Part shown: positions 21,196 to 32,667 of the stretch, one piece after another
Layout: the number at the start of each line of letters is the position of its first letter
Numbering within the stretch: the first letter of the stretch is position 1
Assembly (NCBI GenBank): GCA_023078685.1
Contig: JALGAS010000001.1
Location: forward strand, 1,550,001 to 1,614,000
DNA: 64,000 nt
Direction of reading: 5' to 3'
Source of the DNA: Neopestalotiopsis rosae
Lineage: Eukaryota; Ascomycota; Sordariomycetes; Amphisphaeriales; Sporocadaceae
Made by a program: the position numbers and the translations under genes
Notes under the pieces: model-generated
What the model saw: the letters and a program-made list of their open reading frames with translations, nothing else
Told to the model about the DNA's origin: nothing
Database searches by the model: none

Positions 21196-22947
21196 TTATA
21201 TCCAGCCCAGACTATTTTGGGAAAGTGCTGGCCGTGAGATGTTGGGAGTTTTCTTAGAATCTTTCCATCGACGGCCCTTGTGAGTACGTTGGTTCTTCAT
21301 CGAAGTATGTCCCTGGAATACAGCGAAAACGTTCCGGTGGATGGGCCCACGGCTACTTGCGGCAGGGTCGATTGCTCCCCGCATAGTCGACGAGTCAGTG
21401 GCACGCAAGTTCGTGAGCGACCGTTTCTTCTTCAACCGGTAGCGTCGGGCAGCGACAATCGACAATCCACCACACGCCCCTACAAGAGACACAGCAGCCA
21501 TAACGATACCAACGGTCCTTCTTCTCTCTGCACTCGTTTGATTATTTGTCGTGTCTATGGTTGGCTCGCTCGTAGCTTCAACGGAGCCAGAAGTGGCTTT
21601 CGTGGATGTCACCAGGACCTGGGGGCTACTGTGGGACGAGCGGAAGCCCTGCGCTTGATCCACACTTGATGTATCAGTTTTCGTGTTTTCGGCACAGCAT
21701 TCCGTCACTGCAGTGGAAGTTGTAGCATGCTCGGTCGAAATCCATGTCCGCAGCATACCGCCAGTTACGAAGATACTGGACAGAGAAGCCGTGAGACTGT
21801 CTGTGGTCTCTGTCTCCCACAGCCCCCAACCGCCAAGATCTGCTACCGGAGTGATATTCGCGTCGGCAACATAATCGGTACCATCATTTTGCGTATGCTC
21901 TGGACTGAACGCTGAAAATGAAGGTTGCGCAACATCCATGAGCACAGTGCTCGCGCTAGTAACCGTATTGCTATATTGCAGTCCAAAACTGTTCATCGTT
22001 GTTTTCGTCCCGGCATCAACTGTGCTTTTTGAAAACACATCATCATATGTAGAAGCGTCTTTGAATGGCGAAAATACAACAGTCTCGTGTGAAGCAGAAA
22101 TGGTTGCGACTTCAGATAGGTCGGCAAGAGATGGTGAAAGAGCTCCAGTTGATGCATCAGTTTCTATGATTTGCAACGAGGTGGCGGACATCTTATTCGA
22201 TGATTCTATGACGTATACCTCGCTCACAGACAAATTATTGAGTTGAGGAAGAATAGAGCTTGTTTCTCCCGTGCCTGAAACGGTCCCTTCTACTGATGAT
22301 TGTACATCCGATTGTTGTTTGAGAATTCCAGTCATTTGTACTCGCATTGTTGAGGTTGCGTCGTCCTGAACCACAACTGAGGATGTCGCAAACAATGTTG
22401 GAACTGAAGGCGTTTCTCCCGTTAGCGTGGTTATGCCAAGAGTGCTGCTAGATGCTCTGAACGGCCTATCAGACACAATGAATGTGGAATCAGTTTTAAC
22501 AGTTGCCAGGAAGGACCAATTATGATTTGTTGTAGTCGCTGAGGGCGCTGCGTGAGATGATCTTGCCATGCTCGAAGTTTGTATCTTAGTGCTAGTGCTA
22601 CCTTTATCATCGGCAGAGCCGATATCGGATCGTGAAGTCCAAATGTCAGCGTTGGGCGGAGATGAAGTCCAGTTCCCGGGTTGAGTGCTTGCAATCGTCA
22701 GGTAGTTGTTTACAAAGTCGGCAGAGGACGAGTCAGGCGGGAAGGTTGCGATGCTGGATCCCCGAAGAGCTGTCGCATCTTCGTGGAAGAGTTCAACTGG
22801 CTGAAGAGGCCTCCGCATCGAGTTTGAATCGCCGCTGACTGGTTTTCTAAGGTGGCCTGTGGTATTTGTAGGGACTTGATCAATACTAAGTTCGCAGAGA
22901 GCCTTATACACCAGCAGCATCACGGCTACCATAGTCCGTTTTGCCAT
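21196..22947 (-). CDS. Mucin-like type I membrane protein, 583 aa
   Basis: ATG at 22947 opens an uninterrupted frame. The N-terminus MAKRTMVAVMLLVYKALCEL looks like a signal peptide. Roughly 440 residues follow that are very rich in Ser, Thr and Ala with scattered NxS/T sites, as in heavily O-mannosylated fungal surface proteins. A single membrane span, VGIVMAAVSLVGACGGLSIV, lies near residue 480, followed by RRYRLKKKR as a stop-transfer anchor and a basic tail of about 90 residues. The layout resembles fungal plasma-membrane stress sensors of the Wsc/Mid2 type, but no WSC or cysteine-rich domain is visible, so sensor function is only a possibility. No intron is needed. Confidence 0.72.
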   Translation of the reverse strand: MAKRTMVAVMLLVYKALCELSIDQVPTNTTGHLRKPVSGDSNSMRRPLQPVELFHEDATALRGSSIATFPPDSSSADFVNNYLTIASTQPGNWTSSPPNADIWTSRSDIGSADDKGSTSTKIQTSSMARSSHAAPSATTTNHNWSFLATVKTDSTFIVSDRPFRASSSTLGITTLTGETPSVPTLFATSSVVVQDDATSTMRVQMTGILKQQSDVQSSVEGTVSGTGETSSILPQLNNLSVSEVYVIESSNKMSATSLQIIETDASTGALSPSLADLSEVATISASHETVVFSPFKDASTYDDVFSKSTVDAGTKTTMNSFGLQYSNTVTSASTVLMDVAQPSFSAFSPEHTQNDGTDYVADANITPVADLGGWGLWETETTDSLTASLSSIFVTGGMLRTWISTEHATTSTAVTECCAENTKTDTSSVDQAQGFRSSHSSPQVLVTSTKATSGSVEATSEPTIDTTNNQTSAERRRTVGIVMAAVSLVGACGGLSIVAARRYRLKKKRSLTNLRATDSSTMRGAIDPAASSRGPIHRNVFAVFQGHTSMKNQRTHKGRRWKDSKKTPNISRPALSQNSLGWI

Positions 22948-23511
22948 ATCAATGCTATACGGCGCTGACGGGCAGATTTAGGCTTGCGCTGTAAAATCGC
23001 CGGGAGGCATAGAATGCTCAAATGAGCGCATTGAGGAATCGTTACAGTAAAGAGCCGGTTCCAGGGATTTATTCGTAAGTTGCGTTTCTGGTGTATTTAT
23101 CCCGTGATATGTGGTAGCCGAGGATCAAGAAATGTATCAATATTGTTTCTATGTACTACGTACGTATCCAAATGAAAGGCCCTGAAGTGTATGATTGAGT
23201 GTCAGGTACCATGTTAGGTACTGTACTTGTATGATAGTGCTGGGCCACAAGTTTTCGATCTCAGCAATCAAATTTGGACATATGATGAGCAAGTGTTCTC
23301 CGGAAACGGATTGAACTGCCATTTCTGCCATTTTTGGCAGCTCCGAATATTGACTTAACGCAGGAATTCTGGGAGAATGATCCATTGCGGATGTATCGAG
23401 ATCTAAAAGTCGGGTTCTTTGGGGTTCGGCACGTTCGAGCATCTATATAGTGTATCATGTTCCCTGTCCAGACAGATTGCACTGTTACACTTACATACTG
23501 CACCGCCCTAC
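22948..23511. other. Intergenic region between divergent genes
   Basis: Separates the minus-strand mucin-like gene from the plus-strand frame at 23512. No gene resolved; promoter elements are not obvious. Confidence 0.4.
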
Positions 23512-24057
23512 ATGCATTTGTCTATTCCCACCGCCATACTAGCAGGTCAATTGCTGGCTGACGTATGGATCCATCGGAGACGACAGTGTGACGAAAGATC
23601 CCGACAGCTTGGAAGACTTCAGGCTATCCAACCTCTCTATCCAGTTGACCTAGGCACAAACGACGATGATGAAGAACCGCCGCAGATGAGGAAACAGGTT
23701 TCATCGGGGAGCTCACCTAAAGAAACCTCCTATGTGGGGAAGAACACCAAAGTGACCGAGAGCAGAAATCCACTCGTCAATGATCTGCAAAGCCGCCAGA
23801 GAGTTCACCGGTCTACACATTCGGCAAACGAAAAGCGCACTATGATCATGTCATGTGGATCCAACGGTCTCCGAGGACGCCGAGATCGAATGCGGCGCTT
23901 CAAGCAGCAACAGCATCCCGCTTTTCCACAGCCATATATCTATCGTACTAGGTCTGGTCGTCCAGTCACCCCGACTTGGAAAGTGGTGGAGAACTATGAA
24001 ACACAGAGGCTGTTGAGACTTGCTGGTGGCAAATCTGAGAAGAGGCAGAGACGATAG
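23512..24057 (+). CDS. Hypothetical basic protein, 181 aa
   Basis: No family recognised. The start is the first in-frame ATG (23512); the frame is open upstream to 23419. The N-terminus MHLSIPTAILAGQLLADVWI is hydrophobic and could be a membrane anchor or signal. An acidic patch (NDDDEEPP) follows, and the C-terminal half is rich in Arg, Lys and Gln, ending in RTRSGRPVTPTWK and KSEKRQRR. The composition would suit a nuclear or nucleic-acid-binding tail if the hydrophobic start is not a signal. It could also be a degraded fragment. Confidence 0.4.
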   Translation: MHLSIPTAILAGQLLADVWIHRRRQCDERSRQLGRLQAIQPLYPVDLGTNDDDEEPPQMRKQVSSGSSPKETSYVGKNTKVTESRNPLVNDLQSRQRVHRSTHSANEKRTMIMSCGSNGLRGRRDRMRRFKQQQHPAFPQPYIYRTRSGRPVTPTWKVVENYETQRLLRLAGGKSEKRQRR

Positions 24058-25037
24058 AACGGACACTCCCGAGAATACAATTCTCAAAGTGGACTACGCT
24101 TTTCCTTTTGCTTTTTTCGAACTTGTAAATATGTTAAGTAGAAATCAAGATGAAACGTGCTCAGTGGAATTCAATGGGCTTGAAGTTAGGCACCTAGTTT
24201 TAAGATTGCCTGATCTAGCTAGGACCTTTGTGTAGAGACTAATAGTGTATTTCATATCTCTCTTTGTGAAAGTTCACTCTACTGAATCTTGCAAGCAGCA
24301 ATCTCGACGTTGCTGAATCTTTGCAACGGTTGGTGACTATCATATTCCCCATTCTGTTAGAGCCTAGATCTATTCCTCGCTGTGCCATCGAAGCTTGTTG
24401 CCTGAGATTTATGAAAAGAAGGAACAGAAAGAGTCCTATTTTAAGACCAGGTATTGCGCGCTCTGAAAGGACGTGTGGGTCTTCTTCCAATTACGGAGAG
24501 GTATCCGAGAGGTGGAAGACGACGGCCGTCAGCAGAATGTACATCTGCACACAGCTATGGCGATAGTAGAAAATGATAGAGAGACTAGGTAGCGCTCACT
24601 ATCAGCTTTCGAGCCCCAGCATAAACTTCGGGCAATTTCTGTAGGAATATCGCAGAATAGGGCGGCAAGTATTGTATAGAAACCTACTTCCACTACTACA
24701 TATAATTTTGTACCATCAATGGCATAGAAAGACATAGGATCCACTAATTCACGTACCGCCTTTAGGAATACTGTTTACGGCATCTTCTGGATTTGTGGGG
24801 CATATCTTCGACGAACTAGTAGTCAGCTGATATGGCTGGACAGGAAATGGACTACATATAATCTGTTACATTTTCTACGAGTATTGAAGTACAGTACTGT
24901 ACCATGACTGTTTTCGTCAAAACTGGGGTAACCCACATGCTTATGGAGCTTGAGATTACTGTTTACAACTATATAAGGAGGTGTCTTTCCCAAGTGTTTG
25001 TCGCACATTGTATAGACCTTTTTACATGTTCAACGAA
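24058..25037. other. No gene resolved; upstream of the F-box/ankyrin gene
   Basis: Short frames on both strands without similarity. The last few hundred bases are presumably the promoter of the gene starting at 25038. Confidence 0.4.
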
Positions 25038-26475
25038 ATGGGGGATATCAGTATTTATTCGCTAGGCGAAGTCAACTTGCAAGGTAATCAGAGTCTTTTC
25101 CCCTCTTGTGATATGTGGAGGACTTTTTTACTAGTTTGAAGTTAAAACCTTTTTGCTAACCTCGCCTTAGTTCTGCCCAACGAAATTCTCTGCTCTATCC
25201 TGGAGAATTTACTCTACAGAGATGGTCTAGCTCTGGCCATGACTTCCCGTAGCATGAGCGCACGAGTCTTGCCTCGGTTATATATGAACGATGTACAAGC
25301 ACACATTCGCCAAGGCGTGCCTTTCGCCCTCCAATTCAGTTGCTGGTTTGGTAGATTGCAGCCCTACGCCATGTCCATCATGGCTATTGAGAAAGCGTGC
25401 CGAAGTCCAGATGACATGATTAACCGGCTTTTCGATGTTTCCAATCTCAACAGATTCAGTTCATCTAGAGGCGTTGTCACCACGTTGGACTACGGAATCA
25501 ACTCAGCCCCCCAGCCGACCCTTTGCACTCTGTTACATCTCTGTTCCCTCCGAGGCAGTACGGCTATCGCTGAAGCCCTCATATTTGGAGGTGCCAAGCT
25601 GGAGCGTACTGACACGAAAGGAAACACGCCGATCCACTATGCAGCGAACGAAAGCGTCGTACGTCCTTCTCTGTGAAATTGCTGTGCATCTTTGCCCTTT
25701 GTCCACAACTTCCAATACTCTGCTAAGTAAGAAAACAAAATAGGCAGCATTCATGCTTGAACATGGGGCAATCATCGATGGTGACATAGAGAAAAACCCA
25801 CAAGGTCCTCTTGTTTCACTCATCCGTATCCATTATCTCCAGCGCTGCGGTCGAATAGCAACCCCTTCGAAGTGGCATTCTGCGGCTTACAGCGTGGGAA
25901 CCGATGGCGTACTTAAGTTTGGCGACATGACTCCAGACACCTTGTCTACTTTCCATTATCTGGTCAAGTCCGGTGCAGATGTATCACCACGACTGAGCGA
26001 CCCACGCCGTCTTCCTCTGGCGCATGCGGTCCACTGCAGGCAGCCTGCAATTGTGAAGGCTCTGCTCAATGCCGGCGCGGATCCCAATCCGACTTATGCC
26101 GTGAATGGACGCCCTGAGACCTATCTCTTCCTGACTGAGGCGCTGAACCATAGCACGCCGGTAATAGCCCATCTGCTCCTTGACGCGGGTGCCTTGGTAG
26201 ACGAGACACCCGGAAGCTCTCAGGAAGCGCCAATCGTGGCTTTAAGCTGCCTCCCGACTGGCGAGAGTAACTATCTGCTTTTGGCGGACAGAATCAGCCA
26301 GCGAATGGAAGATATAAATCGGCTCATCAAAGGTCAAACGGCACTGTGGTGGGCCATCAAAAATGGCAAGTTTTCGGTAGCCAAGCATCTGATTCGAAGA
26401 GGAGCTTCCTGGGGCGCAAGAGGTATCTTTCTAAGAGGGAAAATCGTAGAGAGTCTTTTGCAGGCACTGGGCTGA
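25038..26475 (+). CDS. F-box and ankyrin-repeat protein (three exons, 421 aa)
   Basis: Exons 25038-25083, 25171-25658 and 25744-26475, with 87-nt and 85-nt introns; the phases match. The first intron falls just before the F-box, which reads LPNEILCSILENLLYRDGLA then ALAMTSRSMSARVLPRLY. Ankyrin-type repeats follow: TLLHLCSLRGSTAIAEALIF, the consensus-like DTKGNTPIHYA, then ADPNP, VIAHLLLDAGALVDE and ALWWAIKNGKFSVAKHLIRR. F-box proteins recruit substrates to SCF ubiquitin ligases through Skp1, and the ankyrin part would bind the target; this role is inferred from the family. A decayed partial copy of exon 2 lies at 40262-40400. Confidence 0.82.
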
Positions 26476-27863
26476 GGAGCACTGGCGTAGAAAGTTTCGT
26501 TATGGGTTCCTTTCATTGGTGACCTGTCAGAAGCAGCACTGCTTCGGTACGCTCTGAATCATTGGTATTTGTGTACGCGCAGAAAGAATACAAATTGCTG
26601 GTATATGTATCAGTACTCTATTGGATTGTAGGACTATTTATGGACTTCTCAGAACATTCTGATATAGAAGTACTCAATTGTTCGACCAGGATGAATTTTC
26701 CATGCCGTGCATAATTATTTGCATCTGTCAGGGACAGTATTTCGATGCAGTGTAATAGCTTCCAAGTACTGTGATGATCAGTGATGATCAATCCGCTTGT
26801 TTCTAGTGATACACTCTTCCAAGATTGAATCTTTGCTTCCGTTGATAACGAGAGTCGTTATAGTACATGGCATACATAATTTCAGATGGCGGTCTTATTG
26901 CCGAGTTCTAGTGTTCTACGTAGCAGACATGCACTGTATCTGTACAGCCGTACCTTCTCATGCCTTATGTGCGTTCTGTACTCAGGTATACCGAGACCAG
27001 GTAGCATATAAGACACTGTTCAAGCGTCGAGCAGCTACGACCTACAACAGTATGTACTGTACCAGATACAATGCATTATCTGTCAGAGGTTCCATTTTGA
27101 GCATTGTAAGATGAAAGCGGCGTCCTGGAGATAATTGTGTGGGATGATGTTATTTCGTGTTCGCTCGAGCGGTCTCAGTACCTTGAATCGGGATCGGAGA
27201 GCGTTCACGAATATGAATTGGGCACGAAACAGTTTCTATGTGGCGCACATCACAGCGATTGGCCCGGCGTAGAACGGTGCTTCAGCATCGGCATATGGCT
27301 ACAAGTTCCACTTCACAAAATTGCATCTCGGGTGCCATCATCTTCGCTTGTATATAATCAGAACAGAGGCACTTTTGGCTCCAATAAAGCGAACCTCGAT
27401 CTCAGAGATAAGAGTTCTGTTTAGTAAGGATTCGTCGTCCGCCCTGTACTTGAAATTGGCTGCAACCTTTCGTATATCTCTACTTCTTTACTAGGAGCCG
27501 GGGAACAGTAATGGGAAAAAGTCTCACAACTAAGTAGCACCCGGTAGGACTTCCTAATTTCTAGTCTCTCTAAACCTGTTATCCTCTACTTTAAACACAC
27601 TTGCTAATGTCACGTCGCGTTTGTAGCGTTAATAATCTCGTTCCTTGTCTCGACGATTTATCACCACCGGGTACTGTCACGATGACCGTCGTCGCTGCTT
27701 CTACCACCGCGGCAATTATAGCTGGACCTCCCATCGCCGCAACAGCTGCCTTAGGGGTTAGCTGCGCTTAGGGCGCTGCTGCTGTTGGAGTTATGGCTGG
27801 CGGGCCATCGCGCTTCCGTTTCCGTGTCATCGTCGTTTGGCGATGCAGTAAGGACCGGCTGTC
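26476..27863. other. No gene resolved
   Basis: Short frames at 26797-27114 and 27137-27424 have no similarity. At 27682-27770 a short frame MTVVAASTTAAIIAGPPIAA is followed by a stop and further Ala/Gly-rich sequence, like a broken glycine/alanine-rich membrane helix; too short to call a gene. Confidence 0.4.
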
Positions 27864-28289
27864 CTATTCCAGACGCAGCTGCTTGGCTCTATTCCGGTTA
27901 AGACAAAGTTCAGCAAATGAGCAAAATGAGAAAATGCTCACATTGCTCTCTTGATCGCACAATGGGTTTGATAAGGACTTTTTCGGGCGCCATGAGAACA
28001 CGAGGTCACCACAGATATAGAACCCGTGCGTTAGACTTGGTATCGTATCAACCTGGCCAAGTTTATCTGCATCCTCAGGATGTTCGCGACGAAGTCGTTC
28101 TAAGCTTTTGGTACTTTGAGAAATTAATTCCTTGCGACATGCTTCGAAACTCTTCATAGCCATTCTGAGAGTCTTGCGGAGTTGTTTATCGCCTAAGTTC
28201 AAGGTCTGCTGCAGTTGTTCGAGCTTTGATTCGCAGCTGGAGACAGCTTCGTCTTCGGTCATCTCGTCGTTTTTGGCTGGTTCAATCAT
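27864..28289 (-). CDS. Hypothetical coiled-coil protein, about 141 aa
   Basis: The start is taken at the ATG at 28289 (MIEPAKNDEMTEDEAV); the frame is open upstream to 28472 but that part looks unlike coding. An amphipathic helical stretch runs from ESKLEQLQQTLNLGDKQLRK to about RLRREHPEDADKLG and should form a coiled coil. The remainder to the stop is less convincing, and an intron beginning at GTTGAT after DKLGQ is possible, so the 3' end is uncertain. Function unknown. Confidence 0.4.
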   Translation of the reverse strand: MIEPAKNDEMTEDEAVSSCESKLEQLQQTLNLGDKQLRKTLRMAMKSFEACRKELISQSTKSLERLRREHPEDADKLGQVDTIPSLTHGFYICGDLVFSWRPKKSLSNPLCDQESNVSIFSFCSFAELCLNRNRAKQLRLE

Positions 28290-28849
28290 CGTTGCGGCCG
28301 TGTCGATATAAGCAAGCGGGCAACTTAAAATCTGTGGATGTAGAGTGAAGTCGCCATTTCTAGATCCAAAGCAGGTGTGGTCAAGAAGCGGGTTGAGACA
28401 TTTATATGCTTGGTAAAGAAGTTGATTGCATGCATAGTAGCATGAGATTGCAATACTGATCTGCGGAGGCACGGCTGGCCCGCAGTGTTGCCTAGCTGTA
28501 CTTCTGCCTGCATTCCTATCGAAAAGGCTTGTCTCTGTCCAAGGCCTTACGTTCTGTATTTATTTTTAGGGAAACGACCGTGAGATCAACACAAATCAGC
28601 TCATTTTGCATGGACCCTTGCAGGCAGACAAACAAGTGTTGGCGCTTAGAAAGGCACTCTGTGCGGCCGAGCCCCTGCAACCCATTAGTGCCATTTTTAG
28701 GTTCATCAACGAGCTGGATTGCTGGGGGTCGCGCTGTGAAGCTCGGTGTTTTTCGGCGCCTACATAATGACTGTGCACTGCCTTGCTATTGTAGTCTTTG
28801 CGTCTTAGTCCAGGCAAACACAAGGAAGAGGCATTCCTCCCTCCTTGCC

Positions 28850-29110
28850 CTATTGAGACAGGGAAGGACGATGCATTGCGAGTTTGCCGTCACTCCAGCT
28901 GAAGGTGTGTAAGATTTCATGGACGCGACAGTCTTCCGCTAGCTCATCGAGACACGGACAATTGCAGTCACAGCAACGATTGCATGCAATCGCTGTGGGG
29001 ATCTCGCTGTACATGGGTGAGATCCCTACCAAACACTGCGCTGGTTCCCTTGCAGCAGGCTCCCTAGCGTCCACACCCCGATCAACTCCGTCACGAATTT
29101 TGAGGAGGCA
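28850..29110. repeat. Element P core fragment (P3a)
   Basis: Matches the P1 core: GACAGGGAAGGACGATGCAT, then GTGTNAGATTT, ACAATTGCAGTCACAGCAAC and ATCTCGCTGNACATGG-type strings in the same order as 5015-5165. Confidence 0.65.
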
Positions 29111-29240
29111 CTAGAGGAAAGGAAGCCACCCCCAGAAGTGTGTCCACTATATTTAATTGGCCAGATCCGTCGCGTCCCGAGGAGCAAAGTCCCACTATCC
29201 GCCAAGGCGCCAAGTACGGACTGCTTCGTGTGGGGGTAAG

Positions 29241-29485
29241 TACACCTCCTTTCAGATCATAAACGTTAGATCGTTCCTTGCCCCACGCGAGGACCCAACA
29301 CCTCCCATCGGGATTTTACCACCAGACTCAAGCCCAATTTCTGTTTACTTCCATAGCCAGTGCTGTAACCTTCCTTAAGGTGTACACGACCAGCGTGAAT
29401 AGTATGAGGAAAAACCCAGCAGATCCGAGGGCCAGTAGGTGGAACAAAGTATCGATCTAACGTTTATTATCCTGGAAGAGGTGCA
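29241..29485. mobile_element. MITE, copy 2 (degenerate ends)
   Basis: 245 bp like copy 1 and closely similar through the middle (CCCCACGCGAGGACCCA, then CCTTCCTTAAGGTGTACACG). The terminal inverted repeats have diverged but still share TAAACGTTAGATCG. It lies among pieces of element P. Confidence 0.82.
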
Positions 29486-29720
29486 GTCGATGTTTCGAAT
29501 GGCCGAGCCACTAGCTTCAGTATGGGGCTGATCAGGATCTCCGACTGGTTGGCGGAAAGACAATGTCACATCCGTTGGTCGTCCCTCAGAGCTATGCCAA
29601 ATGCGGATGTCAGTCAGACTGACATCCAAATTTGGCCAGAATAATGTTCATTCTCCACCGCCCTAGCCCATGAGCCCAGCTGATTGCGAGTCGGCTTGCC
29701 AGATTGTTTTGCCAGAGATT
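29486..29720. repeat. Element P head fragment with palindrome (P3b)
   Basis: Continues the P core from CGATGTTTCGAATGG through the palindrome into the head module (CATTCTCCACCGCCC, then GAGTCGGCTTGCCAGATTG). Confidence 0.7.
29605..29627. repeat. Palindrome copy 7
   Basis: Perfect 11-bp arms with central A. Confidence 0.95.
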
Positions 29721-30229
29721 AAAGAATTCAGACCAGCACACAATCCGCTATCCTTGACCAATGAGCTTTTCCCAATGCCCGTGCTACCGACAGATAAGAT
29801 CAATCAAGGGTACTGTAGTATACTAGGTCTCTATTTTCAAGTTGCGGCAGCCTCTGGTGTTCTCCCATAAAATCTCCGATCTTTGGGCGCTCAGCGAATG
29901 AGAATGGGCTATAGTGGGTGTAATGGGAGCTTGCGGCAGCGAGCCAGAGGGTTCTCATGACGTGGTTATGTTGCTGACAAACACTGGGGTAATGAATGTC
30001 CATATAACCTTTGGAAATTCTTCCTTAAAATATCCAAGCTTAGCACGTTAAAATAGTACACTGAAACTTCTCAGCATTGTTGCTGTTCATAGATCGGGCT
30101 GGTCGTGGTAAGAATCCATCGCGTTACATCGCTTTCCATGCGGGTCTTTTTGGACCAGCTAAGGCGGCTTTCTTATAACTAACCCTTCAAGAGAAATATT
30201 CATAAAATTTTGGTGTTGTTACTCAAATC

Positions 30230-30385
30230 TGGCAAGCCAAACCGCAATTAGCTGGGCTCATGGGCTAGGGCGGTGGAGTTAGATGAGATGCACTTCACAA
30301 TGACGCGAACATTTGCCGAAGTTGGATGCCAGTCAGACTAACATCCCACTTTGGTTTAGCTTCAAGGTGTGCCAGCTAATCGAGA
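30230..30385. repeat. Element P head fragment, inverted (P4)
   Basis: Reverse complement of the P head module (ATCTGGCAAGCCAAACCGCA, GGGCTAGGGCGGTGGAG) ending in a degenerate palindrome. Confidence 0.65.
30324..30346. repeat. Palindrome copy 8, degenerate
   Basis: Two arm changes (T to C and G to A) relative to the consensus, central A; the most decayed copy seen. Confidence 0.75.
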
Positions 30386-30994
30386 ATCATGGCTGGCAAA
30401 TGCAGCAATCTTGACCATTACTGTCATTCAACTGGAATGCTGTTGCAAGAGAAAAAAAAAAGAACGTTAAATGCAGAGCTCGTTGGACTTGATCCAGAAA
30501 TACTCCTTCACCAGCCTCAACACGCTCTACAAGCTCCGATACCAAACACGTATGATTCGGAGCACAGATGCGCAAGGACTGATCGGGGGTGCGTACACAG
30601 CAGGTTTTGTGAGAGCAGCTGCCGTTGAGTGTTATCGAAACGAGGATTATTTATCGTGCGTCGGTCGGTTTCATTCTCCAGCATCAAGACGGGCTGCGTG
30701 TTTAATCACGCTGACCAACGCCATGGCGTTCATCTGAAGGTACGGAAGTCACCGAAGATTAGCCGAAACCATTCAAACGACGAAGCGCCGAACATAATAC
30801 ACAACAGACCAGTCTAAGCCTGAAAAAGAAAGCATTACCAACACAACGAGGCAACCCCTGCACAACGCTGAACGCGGACGCGCACGTGGACGCGTTCGCG
30901 CATACACATCTCATTTCTCAAAGTCCGTAATAAACAGCATCCCGTTGTCCTATGTCTTCCATTCTCACTCTGATCCACGCTTCACGGATACATC

Positions 30995-32667
30995 ATGTCT
31001 ACTATCGCAACTGGTGGTGGTGGTGTTGCCAAACCCCAAGTTGTATGTTCGTCCAATGGTCGCACAAAGGCTCTGACATTGATTGAGTTTAGTTTGGACT
31101 AGATTTAGGCACTACCAATTGCTGCGTTGCTATTTTCGAAAATGGCACTGCGCGGACTCTTGAACACGGTTACAATCAGCGAATCTTCCCTTCTACTGTC
31201 ACCATTCAAGGTGACGTGTGGCACATAGGTCAACACCAGATCACAGATATTCGTGACGACGACTCCGCTTTCATCCACGGCACAAAGCGCATAATCGGGC
31301 GCGACACGACTGACGGAAGACTTAAGTCCGATATCAGGTCATTGAAACTTCCATTTGAGCTGGATGAAGATGGCAAACCCTTCTGTCGATATGGCGAGCA
31401 TATTATCTTCCCTGAAGAAGTAATTGCTTTGCTCTTCCTAAAAGCGCAGGCAGTCGTGCGAGAATCAATCGGCACCAATGTGGATGATTGTGTTGTTGGC
31501 GTTCCCGCATATTTCACAGAACCACAGCGACAGGGAATTCTCGATGGTGCTCGAATTGCCGGCTTGAACGTCGTGCGACTAATCAATGAACCAACGGCCA
31601 TCGCCGTTGCTTACCTACATGATGTAAACGCTGGCGAGGATGGCATCTACGACATCGCCGACCTTGGAGGCGGCACTTTCGACCATTCTAGAGTCAGCCT
31701 TACCAGCAGCAAAGAAGGAAAGACCCTTGTCGTTGAGGCTACACGGGGAGATAACATGTTGGGAGGCTACGATTTCACTCAAGTAATGGTGAACGAGTTC
31801 AAAGAGTTGATAGAGCAAGGGGTTGAAATGGACGAACTTTGGGGTGCCTGCGAAACGGCCAAAACAAAGATCAAATCAGGCGATACGTCTGTCAAGATTC
31901 GTGTGGCCAGTAAGCGGTACAGTCTCGACATGACGGCCTACAAGGCGGCCTGCGAGCCTTTGCGTGAGAAGATTCGTTCGATTCTGAAGGAGATCGTCAA
32001 CGAAGAGTCTGACTCAACCACACTCAAGAGTCTGATACTTGCAGGGGGGTCAAGTCTCTTGCCCTTTTTAGAGGAAGAGATTGCAGCGATGTTCAGCGGC
32101 GTCAAGCTCAGTCATCGTTTGCCCTCGGCCGAGGTAGTAGCTCAAGGCTGCGCGATCGCTTCCAGCAACTCTATCGTCGTCACTGATGTATTGAGTCGCA
32201 GTATTGGGATTGAGATTCAGGAGAAGAAACGATCGGACTTGATGTCATTCCTGCTGGGCCAAAATACCCCGCTCCCGGCTAGCTATACAGAGACGTTTAC
32301 GGCACGGGACCCAGAGAATACTGAGATCAGGCTATACGAAGGCCAAGACCAAACTGCTTCTAGCAATATTCTGCTCGGCCAATTCCACGTTCCTGCCCGA
32401 CGTGGAGACAATATTGAAGTTCGTATCGAAGTACACAGCGACTCGACTGTAGCTTTGAGTGCAACGTCGTCCGATGGGACGGGGGCTCTTCAAGTCACAA
32501 GGAAGACCCGATTCACTGAAGGTGACTTCCAGAACATGGCAGCGAGAACGCGGGAGAGGTTCTTCTCAACTAGAGCCACGGGCGGGAGCCAAAAGCGGAG
32601 ACAGCTTGCCGTCGAGGAAGAAGATCATGGGAGCAAGCGCAACAAATTAGCTGCCGCTCTAGAATGA
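30995..32667 (+). CDS. Hsp70-like ATPase (two exons, 540 aa)
   Basis: Exon 1 is 30995-31042; a 50-nt GTATGT...TTTAG intron follows; exon 2 is 31093-32667. Splicing creates the phosphate-1 loop FGLDLGTTNCCVAIF. The nucleotide-binding domain also shows VVGVPAYFTEPQRQGILDGA, LINEPTAIAVAYL, DLGGGTFD, ACETAKTKIKSGD and LILAGGSSLLPFLEE. A beta substrate-binding domain follows, from DVLSRSIGIEIQEKK through NTPLPASYTETF. At 540 residues it is shorter than canonical cytosolic Hsp70 (about 640) and lacks a full alpha-helical lid and an EEVD end; it finishes with a basic GSQKRRQLA and SKRNKLAA tail. Divergent Hsp70-like paralogs of this size are common in filamentous ascomycetes; the substrate is unknown. 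Confidence 0.88.

Larger units (their letters stand above)
28290..30994. other. Repeat-dominated spacer upstream of the Hsp70-like gene
   Basis: Holds pieces of element P (28850-29110, 29486-29720, 30230-30385) and a MITE (29241-29485). The remaining short frames have no similarity. CA-rich sequence just before 30995 is probably the leader of the Hsp70-like gene. Confidence 0.5.
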
